Shown one piece after another: positions 42,645-50,216 of a stretch of DNA of 64,000 nt. Numbering within the stretch: the first letter of the stretch is position 1; each line of letters opens with the position of its first letter. The notes under the pieces were generated by a model. The model saw only the letters and a program-made list of their open reading frames with translations, made no database searches and was not told where the DNA came from. Position numbers and translations under genes: made by a program. This stretch comes from Bacillota bacterium (GTDB taxonomy: Bacteria > Bacillota > Clostridia > Lachnospirales > Lachnospiraceae): the NCBI GenBank assembly GCA_023450835.1, contig JAEXGM010000255.1, positions 1-64,000 of the forward strand. The letters are read 5' to 3'.

Positions 42645-42830
42645 ATATTTTCTGCCTCTTGCCGTCCTTTTATAATAATAAATTTATAGTTCAATCAATT
42701 TTAACAGTTACAAAAATAATTATGGACAGTCTCCTGCTCCTTAACTCAGTTTCTCGTATAAGTTAAGTAGTACTCCAAAAGACATACGTAATAATCAAAA
42801 TATATTATTATCTCTTAGCGGTATTTATTA

Positions 42831-42974
42831 TCAGAACCAAATTATCTTAATAATAAAATATATCATAAGAAACCATATTGCCGCAATCGGCAAAGCTAAA
42901 TACCATTTCTTTGGTTTGCCATCCGCCCACAGTCCCTGAGCCTGTAAACAGCATGTATTATCATTCTCCTTCAC
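42831..42974 (-). CDS. Possible 47-aa single-span membrane protein
   Basis: A GTG-started frame reads a polar N-terminus with two Cys, then GKPKKWYLALPIAAIWFLMI, a hydrophobic helix, and ends KIIWF. The composition and the charged-then-hydrophobic order look like a real small membrane protein, but the ribosome-binding site (TTAGGTTA) is weak and no relative is known to me. Confidence 0.3.
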   Translation of the reverse strand: MKENDNTCCLQAQGLWADGKPKKWYLALPIAAIWFLMIYFIIKIIWF

Positions 42975-43329
42975 TAATAAGATAACCTAATTTCTGAATA
43001 AACATATCTTTGATAAACCGCATAATATAGCTCTGTTCAAACACTAATAAACTAATCATTTATTTTGTATCACTGGTACCTTAAGATTAATTCTAATTCA
43101 AAACACATAATTTTACTATACTTTAATACAAAAAGATACTATCTGCTTTGTCTTTTTTCACATAAAAAAAGCCAATACCGGAATTTTATCTATCCAGATA
43201 TCAGCTCTAAAATTACTATAATTCTCTTGCTTTGATTATGAATGCTGCTGAAAATAAATAATTGAGTTATTTATACAACAAAAAGCCCCAACCCAGCAGC
43301 TCATCCGTCTGCCAAACTAGGACTTGAAG
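42975..43329. other. AT-rich gap left of the tRNA-Lys element
   Basis: No gene was seen. The last 60 bases (about 43280-43329) resemble the sequence downstream of the intact tRNA-Lys (AAAGCCC.AACCC, CAAACTAGGAC), so this is the displaced original 3' flank of the tRNA. Confidence 0.5.
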
Positions 43330-43371
43330 TGCGCCTCCAGGGGCTCGAACCCTGGACACCCTGATTAAGAG
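43330..43371 (-). repeat. Left attachment site (tRNA-Lys 3' half)
   Basis: 42 bases identical to 44768-44809: the T-arm, variable region, anticodon 3' side and acceptor end of tRNA-Lys, without the 5' half. Together they form direct repeats bounding a 1.44-kb element. Confidence 0.88.
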
Positions 43372-43397
43372 CTAGGTATTTTATGACATATAAGGAA

Positions 43398-43595
43398 TTA
43401 ATTGTCTTTCGTTACCTCCATTATATCGGAGGGTTGACAATTTAAAAATATACATATTTTGTCAATCACATTTGTTTGTACATTCTCACCTTTGCTTAAT
43501 TTTGCTAGGGTTGGGGATGAAATTATCTGTAGTAGATCCGTTTTTTTCATTCCTCTTCGATTTAGTAAATCAAATAATCTAAAGTACTTTATCAT
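43398..43595 (-). CDS. Small Cro/CI-type (XRE) repressor
   Basis: 65 residues, almost only a helix-turn-helix domain: FDLLNRRGMKKTDLLQIIS, then SPTLAKLSKGENVQTNVIDK (recognition region), ending IFLNCQPSDIMEVTKDN as in short YozG-like XRE regulators. GGGAGG precedes the ATG. Its promoter (43616-43644) and that of the divergent ORFs share a set of operators, so it probably represses both. Confidence 0.85.
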   Translation of the reverse strand: MIKYFRLFDLLNRRGMKKTDLLQIISSPTLAKLSKGENVQTNVIDKICIFLNCQPSDIMEVTKDN

Positions 43596-43615
43596 TTTGA
43601 CCTCCCTTTTTCATT

Positions 43616-43644
43616 AGTATACAATAATATTATATTTGTGTCAA
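43616..43644 (-). promoter_or_regulatory. Repressor gene promoter
   Basis: TTGACA (43644-43639), 17 bases, TATACT (43621-43616) on the minus strand, just before GGGAGG and the repressor start. Confidence 0.75.
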
Positions 43645-43677
43645 CTAAATTATATTAGCGAACACTAAAATTTTATA

Positions 43678-43706
43678 TTGACATTGTAATTAGCGTATGC
43701 TAATAT
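43678..43706 (+). promoter_or_regulatory. Rightward promoter of the small-ORF operon
   Basis: TTGACA (43678-43683), 17 bases, TAATAT (43701-43706). Operator 43690-43703 fills the spacer. Confidence 0.72.
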
Positions 43707-43759
43707 AATATTAGCTTAAGCGAATATATATTAGTTTACGATAAGAAAGGGGATGTTAT

Positions 43760-43945
43760 ATGTTATTAGTGGAATACTCTGACCAGCTTTTGGAAAGGCT
43801 TGATAAGATTATTAAACAGCTTGATTTTATAACAGCGGTTTTATATCGTTGGGATTCGCTGTTTTTGCTGTGTATATCGTTTGTTTTGGCGGTATTGATA
43901 TGTTATTTATGTTACTGTTTTTTGAGGTTTTTTACAAGGTTTTAG
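43760..43945 (+). CDS. Element ORF1, small membrane protein
   Basis: 61 residues: an N-terminal coiled-coil-like part (YSDQLLERLDKIIKQLDFIT), then a long hydrophobic segment (LFLLCISFVLAVLICYLCYC) and a basic aromatic end. AAAGGGGA precedes the ATG. No family is recognised. It is the first gene of the element's rightward operon, 10 bases before the next ORF. Confidence 0.65.
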   Translation: MLLVEYSDQLLERLDKIIKQLDFITAVLYRWDSLFLLCISFVLAVLICYLCYCFLRFFTRF

Positions 43946-43954
43946 GAGGTCTAT

Positions 43955-44143
43955 ATGAATATTGATTATATACGTTTGATACAGGGATGTAGCAATGAAC
44001 AGCTTAAGCAAGAATATTTTAATCTTGATAATTTGCCGGATGAGGTAGTTACTGGTGATAGTTTTTTAGTGCCTTTAATACGTGATGTGTGGATTGAACT
44101 TCTTGAGGAAATCGGTAAAAGATTTGTAAGGGGTAATTTATGA
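43955..44143 (+). CDS. Element ORF2, small acidic protein
   Basis: 62 soluble residues (CSNEQLKQEYFNLDNLPDEV, then LIRDVWIELLEEIGKRF), predicted helical. A strong AGGAGG precedes the ATG. Its TGA overlaps the ATG of the next ORF (ATGA), so the two are translationally coupled. No known relative comes to mind. Confidence 0.68.
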   Translation: MNIDYIRLIQGCSNEQLKQEYFNLDNLPDEVVTGDSFLVPLIRDVWIELLEEIGKRFVRGNL

Positions 44144-44286
44144 GTGATGGGATTAAGGTTCTTGTATACTCTCTGATTACGTATATTGCTTATTTAAGCT
44201 TACATATCATTCTTACTTTTGATATTTCCTTAAAATCGTTTATATGGCTTTTTACGGTAATATGGTCAATGATTATAATAAAATAA
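44140..44286 (+). CDS. Element ORF3, 48-aa membrane protein
   Basis: The ATG overlaps the stop of ORF2. The peptide is mostly hydrophobic (VLVYSLITYIAYLSLHIILT, then FIWLFTVIWSMIIIK), suggesting two membrane helices. Small membrane proteins in coupled order recall filamentous-phage or conjugative-element gene strings, but nothing here proves such an origin. A long hairpin begins at its stop codon. Confidence 0.6.
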   Translation: MSDGIKVLVYSLITYIAYLSLHIILTFDISLKSFIWLFTVIWSMIIIK

Positions 44287-44338
44287 GCCAGCAGAAGGAG
44301 CAGCCCCCAAGTTTCATCTTGGGGCTCTCCGCTGGCTT
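44285..44338 (+). terminator. Large hairpin after element ORF3
   Basis: AAGCCAGC/GCTGGCTT, GGAG/CTCC and AGCCCC/GGGGCT arms stack around loop TTTCAT, followed by ATTATT. It is probably the operon terminator; it could also be a DNA hairpin of an origin. Confidence 0.65.
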
Positions 44339-44397
44339 ATTATTGGTGGGCTTTCATTTTAATTTTGATAGGAAAGTGGGGGTTAGTATTACCCCCC

Positions 44398-44503
44398 ACT
44401 TCGGGGACGGGGGACGAACTTGTACAAACCCTTTTATTTACTGGTTATTTTACGTCCCCAACTTTTGGGGACGACTTCGGGGACGAAAATTCACTTCGGG
44501 GAC
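44398..44503 (+). repeat. ACTTCGGGGAC direct repeats
   Basis: Exact 11-base copies at 44398-44408, 44474-44484 and 44493-44503, a variant ACTTTTGGGGAC at 44461-44472, and an inverted GTCCCC at 44454 that pairs with the variant. A further hairpin (CCAGCG/CGCTGG) lies at 44582-44604. The iteron-like arrangement in the noncoding end of the element suggests an origin or a protein-binding cluster. Confidence 0.65.
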
Positions 44504-44767
44504 AAAATAATAAAATATGGTGATGATATGGACTAACTCATTCTTTCATCGGTGCGGGTTTTATTAATGAGGGCGCTATGTCCAGCGGGTAAGGGTCACG
44601 CTGGCGTCCGGACTAGGGCAATCTTTGCATGCCCGCAAATTGATGTAATTTAAATTTTAGCCGGTTTATACTTGCGCTTTTGGTTTTGATTTTTCCAACT
44701 GATTTTTTTAGACATAAAGAAAGCCCTAACCCGGCAACTCTTACGTTTGCTAAACTAGGACCTTGTA

Positions 44768-44840
44768 TGCGCCTCCAGGGGCTCGAACCCTGGACACCCT
44801 GATTAAGAGTCAGGTGCTCTACCAACTGAGCTAGAAGCGC
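44768..44840 (-). tRNA. tRNA-Lys (anticodon CTT)
   Basis: 73 bases on the minus strand from GCGCTTC (44840) to the discriminator A (44768). The acceptor pairs GCGCTTC/GAGGCGC, the anticodon loop CTCTTAA is closed by CCTGA/TCAGG, and the T-arm contains GGTTCGAGCC. CCA is not encoded. Its 3' 42 bases form the right attachment repeat of the mini element. Confidence 0.95.
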
Positions 44841-45015
44841 TTATTTTGCTTGTTCGTGTTTCCCGAACGCAAAAATGATTATATAATATCTATAAACAAA
44901 TTGCAAGCATTTTTTTAAACTTTTTTAATTTTTATTTTAATTGTTTACAAAAGCTTTATTTTTCTACAATTATTATCCAATTCAGACCTGCTTTTATGAC
45001 TAAAAGTAAAGAAAT

Positions 45016-45049
45016 CGGGCAGTGCTTTTTTCTTGTAAAGCACTGCCCG
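45016..45049 (-). terminator. Terminator of trxA
   Basis: CGGGCAGTGCTTT and its complement form a 13-bp stem, followed by a T-rich tract on the minus strand, 27 bases after the trxA stop. Confidence 0.8.
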
Positions 45050-45076
45050 GTCATCCTCACCTATTAATTCAGGGTA

Positions 45077-45394
45077 TTATTTTAATTTCTCGATCTTATC
45101 CGTTAATTGAGCCTTTGGTACTGCACCTATTACCGTATCAACTACCTGACCGTCTTTAATAAATAAAAGAGTAGGAATGGACATGACCCTATATTTGCTG
45201 CTGACACCGGGAGCTTCGTCTACGTTAAGTTTACCCACCTTAATTGTTCCCTCATAATCTGCTACCAGTTCTTCAACAACAGGAGCCATCATTTTACAAG
45301 GACCGCACCAGTCTGCATAAAAATCAACCATTACCGGAACCTGTGATTTTAAAACTTCCTCTTCAAAATTTTCATCTGTAAATTTGTGAGCCAT
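45077..45394 (-). CDS. trxA: Thioredoxin
   Basis: 105 residues from the ATG at 45394 (GGAGGAATAAAT upstream): DFYADWCGPCKMMAPVVEEL with the classic WCGPC active site, and the cis-proline in MSIPTLLF. A general cytosolic disulfide reductant. A 50-aa ORF lies just upstream on the same strand. Confidence 0.96.
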   Translation of the reverse strand: MAHKFTDENFEEEVLKSQVPVMVDFYADWCGPCKMMAPVVEELVADYEGTIKVGKLNVDEAPGVSSKYRVMSIPTLLFIKDGQVVDTVIGAVPKAQLTDKIEKLK

Positions 45395-45437
45395 ATTTAT
45401 TCCTCCTTCGTTCATTTGCACTTTGCTAAGCTGCAAT

Positions 45438-45590
45438 CTATGATTGTTTTTTACCGCCCTTCTTTTTCAAACCCTTTCCTAAGATTCCATTAATCTCGTC
45501 AAAGGAATTTTTCATTTGAAGCGCTCGTTTATTGAGTTCCATATTGCCGCCAAAAGACTTGGCGAGCTGAGATTTTAATGTGTTTTTCAT
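45438..45590 (-). CDS. Unknown 50-aa basic protein
   Basis: A small frame with GGGAGATTATA before its ATG. It begins MKNTLKSQLAKSFGGNMELN, continues with an amphipathic helix (ALQMKNSFDEINGILGKGL) and ends in a lysine-rich tail with KKKGGKKQS. Frame, ribosome-binding site and composition support a real gene. It lies 43 bases before the trxA start. The function is unknown; nucleic-acid binding is only suggested by charge. Confidence 0.6.
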   Translation of the reverse strand: MKNTLKSQLAKSFGGNMELNKRALQMKNSFDEINGILGKGLKKKGGKKQS

Positions 45591-45673
45591 TATAATCTCC
45601 CTGTTCAGGCTTTATATCTATTATATGCAGTTTTTTTTAAATTGTACAGGGGTAACAAAAGTATCTCCGTAAA

Positions 45674-46315
45674 CTATTTTTTCTGCTTTATTACCATTCT
45701 GTGTATAGGATTTCCAAGCCCTGAAAACTTTTCTTCATACTCTGTCATAACATTTCCCGTAACATACTCACTGTTATGAAGATCATACGTATGATTAATC
45801 AGATCCCATCCGGCATTTCCTACTTCTTCTAAAGAAAAATCAAAGAGCTGGCGGTTATCTGTTTTAAAAATAAGCTCTCCTTCCTCCTTTAAAAATCCTT
45901 CATACCTTGATAAGAACTCTTTCGAAGTTAATCTTCTCCTGGCATGCCTGTCCTTTGGCCACGGATCTGAAAAGTTCAAATAAATTCTCTCTACCTCTCC
46001 TTTATCGAACACCTCATTGATAACTTCCGCATCCAGCCTTAGAAAATAAAGATTCGATAACACCAATTCTTTCCGTTTCTCTATTCCACGGATTAAGACA
46101 CTGGAGTACTTCTCAATGCCAAGATAATTGATGTCCGGATTCTCCTGTGCAAGCTGGCAGATGAATTTACCCTTGCCCATTCCAATCTCGATATGAAGAG
46201 GATTACCATTTCCAAATACCTCTTTCCACTTACCTTTATGCTGTTCCGGATTATGGATTACAAACTCGTTTGTATCAATCTCTTCCTGGGAACCTCGCAC
46301 ATTTCTCAATCTCAT
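45674..46315 (-). CDS. trmB: tRNA (guanine46-N7)-methyltransferase
   Basis: 213 residues: GNGNPLHIEIGMGKGKFI (SAM-binding), NINYLGIEKY-like NPDINYLGIEKYSSVL, then NFSDPWPKDRHARRRLT, the substrate-binding signature of TrmB. It makes m7G46 in tRNA variable loops. A structured leader and a promoter lie upstream at 46368-46580. Confidence 0.95.
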   Translation of the reverse strand: MRLRNVRGSQEEIDTNEFVIHNPEQHKGKWKEVFGNGNPLHIEIGMGKGKFICQLAQENPDINYLGIEKYSSVLIRGIEKRKELVLSNLYFLRLDAEVINEVFDKGEVERIYLNFSDPWPKDRHARRRLTSKEFLSRYEGFLKEEGELIFKTDNRQLFDFSLEEVGNAGWDLINHTYDLHNSEYVTGNVMTEYEEKFSGLGNPIHRMVIKQKK

Positions 46316-46367
46316 ATCGCACCATCATATATTGCAGGACTGCTGATTCTCACTGTTAAATTTATAC

Positions 46368-46484
46368 ATTTATCTGCTGATTTGTACCTGAAAATCTGCA
46401 GATAAATCCGCCCTGCCGCCACATATAAAAAGAGTGAAAGAATCCTTATGTGGCAACCTTTCCTGTTATATTTCCTTTCACTCT
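46368..46484 (-). promoter_or_regulatory. Structured leader of trmB
   Basis: On the minus strand AGAGTGAAAG (46484-46475) pairs with CTTTCACTCT (46440-46431), which is followed by TTTTATATG, a terminator shape. The interleaved GCCACATA (46454-46447) pairs with TATGTGGC (46425-46418), which would compete with it or form a pseudoknot. A third stem, ATTTATCTGC/GCAGATAAAT (46407-46398 with 46377-46368), follows. It looks like an attenuator; the signal is unknown. Confidence 0.55.
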
Positions 46485-46552
46485 CTGCCTGCTCTAAAGC
46501 AACAAAATATTATTTTTTACGACTTAATTCTTATTGTAATTTTTGCTAATTC

Positions 46553-46580
46553 ATTATATCATACAAATAGATAATAACAA
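46553..46580 (-). promoter_or_regulatory. Promoter of trmB
   Basis: TTGTTA (46580-46575), 16 bases, TATAAT (46558-46553) on the minus strand, about 230 bases before the trmB start. Confidence 0.55.
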
Positions 46581-46828
46581 GTATTTAACATTATTATTGC
46601 CGTTCAAATTACCAGTTCCTGAAAAATTTATTTTTTATATAAAATAATTAATTATAATTAATAAATTGTTAATAAATTATCGAATTTTGTACATTTTAAC
46701 TATGGTAATTTTTATTTTCTGTAGTATTATATAGCTGTGTTCCAGCTTAAAACAAGAATTATGCTGACTATTCTAGTCTAGCCATAAGGTCATATGTTTT
46801 ATAATTTTTCAAGGTTAATTCTTATTGG

Positions 46829-46858
46829 TTTACAATTATTATGAATAACGCGTATATT
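46829..46858 (+). promoter_or_regulatory. Promoter of the V-ATPase operon
   Basis: TTTACA (46829-46834), 18 bases, TATATT (46853-46858), 41 bases before the first start codon. The remaining sequence back to 46581 is very AT-rich, and nothing else was recognised in it. Confidence 0.5.
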
Positions 46859-46899
46859 ATACGTAAGCCAAACAAAAAATAAACACAAGGAGGTTTAAC

Positions 46900-47211
46900 A
46901 TGGAAAATGTAATTGGTCTTTTACATGACATTGAAGAAAAAGCGAATCTTATCATTGCACGTGCCAACGATGAAAAAGTGAAATTACACGAAGCCTTAAA
47001 AAATGATCTGGATAAGTTGGATAAAGACGTAGCTGATAGCACTAATGCCAAACTTCTTGTATTAAAAAATCAGGTAACAAAGGAATTAGCCGCCGAAAAA
47101 GAAGCTATAACAAAAGACTGGGAAAAGCAACTTGCCGACTTGGAATCTAATTATGCAAGAAATCATGATTTATATGTCAATCGGATAATGCAGGAGATCA
47201 TCAGCGAGTAA
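46900..47211 (+). CDS. V-type ATPase stalk subunit (G/H, NtpF-like)
   Basis: 103 residues, nearly all one charged helix (LHDIEEKANLIIARANDEKV, KLDKDVADSTNAKLLVLKNQ): a coiled coil that pairs with subunit E to form the peripheral stalk. AAGGAGG precedes the ATG. It is the first of nine V-ATPase genes, 25 bases before the C subunit. Confidence 0.85.
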   Translation: MENVIGLLHDIEEKANLIIARANDEKVKLHEALKNDLDKLDKDVADSTNAKLLVLKNQVTKELAAEKEAITKDWEKQLADLESNYARNHDLYVNRIMQEIISE

Positions 47212-47236
47212 ATAATTAGTTACAGGGAGGTTTGTT

Positions 47237-48271
47237 ATGAGCAATTTATTAGTCTATAGCGGGATTGTTACAAAAACCAAAGCCCTGGAGGCCAAAGTTG
47301 TCAAAGACGCAGAATATCAAACAATAGCAAACTTCGAATCGACAGCCGATTTTATTGCGTACTTAAAGTCTCATCCGGGGTATGATCATATCTTTGCAGG
47401 TATTGATGAAAACCTTATTCACCGCGGTCAGGTGGAAGGAATGATAGACAACTGCCTGTACAAGGACTTTTCCAAACTATACAGCTTCTCTAATCCCGAG
47501 CAAAGAAAGGTACTTGACATTGCCTTTCTCCGTTACGAAGTGAACATATTGAAATATTGTATGCATATGGTCTACAACCAGCACCGGCAATATGATCTGG
47601 ACAGCATAACTGCATTTTTCAATAAGCATTCCAAAATCGACATTACAGCACTTGCCTCTTCAAAAACGATGGATGAATATGTGGAACATCTTAAGGGAAG
47701 TGATTACTATGCTGCCCTTACCAGTATTCAAAAGACAGAGATAACCTCTTTTGATTATGAAATGAAGCTGGACATTCAATATTTTATGAAGGCATGGAGA
47801 CTGAAGGACAAAGAGTTGTCCGGAGACAATTTAAAGTATGTCACGAATACCTTAGGTCTTGAAATGGACCTGTTAAACATAATGTGGCTGTACCGTTCCA
47901 AGAAGTTTTATAAGCTTCAGGTCAAAGATGCTTACGCCTACATTATTCCTATCACTTATAAATTAAAAAAGGATAAGTTGATAAAACTGATGGAAACCTC
48001 CACCATTGATGAGTTCAGCGGGGTATTAAAAACAACTCCTTACGAGTTTATGATTCCTTCTCTCGCAAATGGCACAGTCGAAAAGGTATATCAGAAGACC
48101 CTATATAAGAATTATAAACTTAATAGCAGCAGATACCCGAATTCCATGGCACCCATCAGTTATTATTTGTATCTAAAGAGAACCGAGATTGACCGGCTTA
48201 CTTCCGCACTGGAGTGTATCCGCTATAAACTTGAACCTCAGGATACATTAAAATATATTACTATTACTTGA
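47237..48271 (+). CDS. V-type ATPase subunit C (NtpC)
   Basis: 344 residues, all helical, in three related repeats (for example LKYCMHMVYNQHRQYDLDSI and LLNIMWLYRSKKFYKLQVKD). The C/d subunit is a socket linking the central stalk to the membrane ring. CAGGGAGG precedes the ATG. It is placed between the stalk and I subunits as in Enterococcus and clostridial operons. Confidence 0.92.
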   Translation: MSNLLVYSGIVTKTKALEAKVVKDAEYQTIANFESTADFIAYLKSHPGYDHIFAGIDENLIHRGQVEGMIDNCLYKDFSKLYSFSNPEQRKVLDIAFLRYEVNILKYCMHMVYNQHRQYDLDSITAFFNKHSKIDITALASSKTMDEYVEHLKGSDYYAALTSIQKTEITSFDYEMKLDIQYFMKAWRLKDKELSGDNLKYVTNTLGLEMDLLNIMWLYRSKKFYKLQVKDAYAYIIPITYKLKKDKLIKLMETSTIDEFSGVLKTTPYEFMIPSLANGTVEKVYQKTLYKNYKLNSSRYPNSMAPISYYLYLKRTEIDRLTSALECIRYKLEPQDTLKYITIT

Positions 48272-48287
48272 ATCGGAGGTGTAATAA

Positions 48288-50189
48288 TTGATTGAAAAGA
48301 TGAGATTTATTACCATTACCGGTCCAAAGGCTGAGTTCGACAGAGTCGTGGGTACGTATTTGAACAAATACGAGATTCACCTTGAAAATGCTCTCTCTGA
48401 ACTTAGTTCCGTTCAGGATTTAAAACCTTTTGTAGAAACTAATCCCTATAAGGATATTCATGCAAAGGCTCTTGAACTGGCAGAAAGGTTTGATAATAAA
48501 CAGCCCGATAAGGCGATTAACATGACCCTGTCCGAAGCCTCAACAATTATTTTATCGGCTTCCAGGGAAATGGAAGACTTGTCCGCACAAAAGAAAAAAC
48601 TGGCGGCTGAGAGAGAACATTTATTGGAGCTTCAAAAGAAAATCGAACCCTTTCGCCCTCTGGACTTTGAGATTGAAAAAATCCTGGCTTTCAAGTTTAT
48701 TAAATACCGGTTTGGGCGAATTTCACAGGAGTATTACACCAAATTCTCCAAATTTGTATACGAAAGCCTAACCACAATATTTGTGGAATGCGGAAACGAT
48801 TCAGATTATGTCTGGGGTGTATATTTCGTTCCTGCCGCTGAAGCTGATAAAGCGGATGCCATGTTTTCTTCCCTTCATTTTGAAAACATATCTATTACTT
48901 CAGAGTATGAGGGAACACCAGCCCATGCATACAATGCAATTGTGAATAAACTGGAGGAAAACCAAAAGGAAACCGACAGCATAAATGCAGAAATGACCAG
49001 TCGTCTAAGCAGCCGTACAGATCAGATCTTAAATGCATACGAAACGGTTTCTGTGTATTCCAACAATTTCGAAGTTAGAAAAATGGCTGCCTGCACCACT
49101 GTCAGCAAAAGAAACGCCTTTTATTTTATCCTTTGCGGATGGATACCGGAAGACAGCGTTAAAGAATTGCTTCAGGATGTAGACAAAGACAAAAACATCT
49201 ATTGCATGTTGGAAAAAGATATTACCAGTGTTACCACAAAGCCACCTACCAAGCTTAAAAATCTTAAAATATTCCAGCCCTTTGAAATGTTTATTAAGAT
49301 GTACGGCTTACCTGCTTATAACGAAATAGACCCTACTTTCTTCGTAGCGATAACTTATTCCATTATTTTCGGTATTATGTTCGGTGACGTAGGTCAGGGC
49401 CTGTGTGTCGCAATAGGCGGCGGAATCTTATACCACTATAAAAAGATTGCACTGGCAGCTATTATTTCCATGGCCGGTGTTTGCTCCACCATTATGGGAT
49501 TTGCTTATGGAAGTATCTTCGGATTTGAAGATGTCCTTCCTCATTTGTGGCTGAATCCTATGGAAAACGTTATGACAGTCCTGATGACAGCTATAGCCTT
49601 TGGTTCTGTTATAATAGTAATTTCCATGATAATGAACATTATTAACGGTATAAAAGAAAAAGATGTAGAAAAGATCTTCTTTGATACCAACGGCGTGGCC
49701 GGACTCGTATTTTATCTCATGATCATGGTCTGCGCGGTATTAATTAAAACAGGCAATTCCCTGCCTGCAGGTATTGTTCTTGCTATTTTCTTTGGCATAC
49801 CTTTGATTCTTATCTTCTTTAGGGAGCCTATTACGCACCTGATAGAAAAGAAATCGGAAATATTGCCGGAAGGAAAAGCAATGTTCTTTTTAGAGGCATT
49901 CTTTGAACTATTTGAAATCGTTTTAAGTTATATCACAAATTCTATTTCCTTCCTGCGTGTTGGTGCATTCGCAATCAGCCATGCAGCTATGATGGGCGTT
50001 GTTATGTTATTATCCGGTGCTCATTCGGGAAACCCTAATATATTCGGTGTAATTATTGGTAATATCTTTGTAGTAGGCCTGGAAGGACTTGTAGTAGGCA
50101 TTCAGGTACTGCGTCTTGAATATTACGAAATGTTCAGCCGATTCTATCGTGGGACAGGAAAAGGATTTAAACCATATAAAAGTAAATAA
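48288..50189 (+). CDS. V-type ATPase subunit I (NtpI, a-type)
   Basis: 633 residues: a cytoplasmic N-terminal half with coiled coils (SREMEDLSAQKKKLAAEREH), then about seven or eight transmembrane helices from residue 345, including SFLRVGAFAISHAAMMGVV with the conserved Arg that faces the ring glutamate. It forms the ion channel with the K ring. The start codon is TTG at 48288 with CGGAGGTG upstream. Confidence 0.94.
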   Translation: MIEKMRFITITGPKAEFDRVVGTYLNKYEIHLENALSELSSVQDLKPFVETNPYKDIHAKALELAERFDNKQPDKAINMTLSEASTIILSASREMEDLSAQKKKLAAEREHLLELQKKIEPFRPLDFEIEKILAFKFIKYRFGRISQEYYTKFSKFVYESLTTIFVECGNDSDYVWGVYFVPAAEADKADAMFSSLHFENISITSEYEGTPAHAYNAIVNKLEENQKETDSINAEMTSRLSSRTDQILNAYETVSVYSNNFEVRKMAACTTVSKRNAFYFILCGWIPEDSVKELLQDVDKDKNIYCMLEKDITSVTTKPPTKLKNLKIFQPFEMFIKMYGLPAYNEIDPTFFVAITYSIIFGIMFGDVGQGLCVAIGGGILYHYKKIALAAIISMAGVCSTIMGFAYGSIFGFEDVLPHLWLNPMENVMTVLMTAIAFGSVIIVISMIMNIINGIKEKDVEKIFFDTNGVAGLVFYLMIMVCAVLIKTGNSLPAGIVLAIFFGIPLILIFFREPITHLIEKKSEILPEGKAMFFLEAFFELFEIVLSYITNSISFLRVGAFAISHAAMMGVVMLLSGAHSGNPNIFGVIIGNIFVVGLEGLVVGIQVLRLEYYEMFSRFYRGTGKGFKPYKSK

Positions 50190-50216
50190 TACTTTCATTT
50201 TAAGGAGGAACATATT

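Larger units (their letters stand above)
43614..43744. promoter_or_regulatory. Five-operator divergent switch region
   Basis: Five 14-base sites fit TTAGyNNNNNNTAA/GAA patterns: TTAGTATACAATAA (43614), TTAGCGAACACTAA (43655), TTAGCGTATGCTAA (43690), TTAGCTTAAGCGAA (43711) and TTAGTTTACGATAA (43731). The last three are 20-21 bases apart, two helical turns. Site 1 covers the -10 of the repressor promoter; site 3 lies between the -35 and -10 of the rightward promoter. Confidence 0.75.
43330..44809. mobile_element. Mini integrative element in tRNA-Lys(CTT)
   Basis: 42-bp direct repeats of the tRNA 3' half enclose about 1.4 kb; one period is 1438 bases. The right copy completes an intact tRNA gene, as when an element carries the tRNA end used for integration. 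Inside are a Cro/CI-type repressor, a divergent operon of three tiny ORFs, five related operators, a large hairpin and an ACTTCGGGGAC repeat zone. There is no integrase or replication gene, so it must be mobilised in trans or be a remnant. Confidence 0.8.

Noticed and set aside
43330..43371. A second tRNA-Lys gene
   Set aside because: Only the 3' half is present; the sequence beyond the anticodon loop does not form D- or acceptor 5' arms. It is the left attachment repeat.
44244..44510. An 88-codon ORF in the mini element
   Set aside because: It overlaps ORF3 out of frame, runs through the large hairpin and the ACTTCGGGGAC repeats, and has no ribosome-binding site; it is better explained as chance.
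43330..44809. Calling the element a filamentous phage
   Set aside because: Tiny membrane ORFs and hairpins are suggestive, but there is no Zot-like ATPase, replication protein or coat-protein pattern that I can support.
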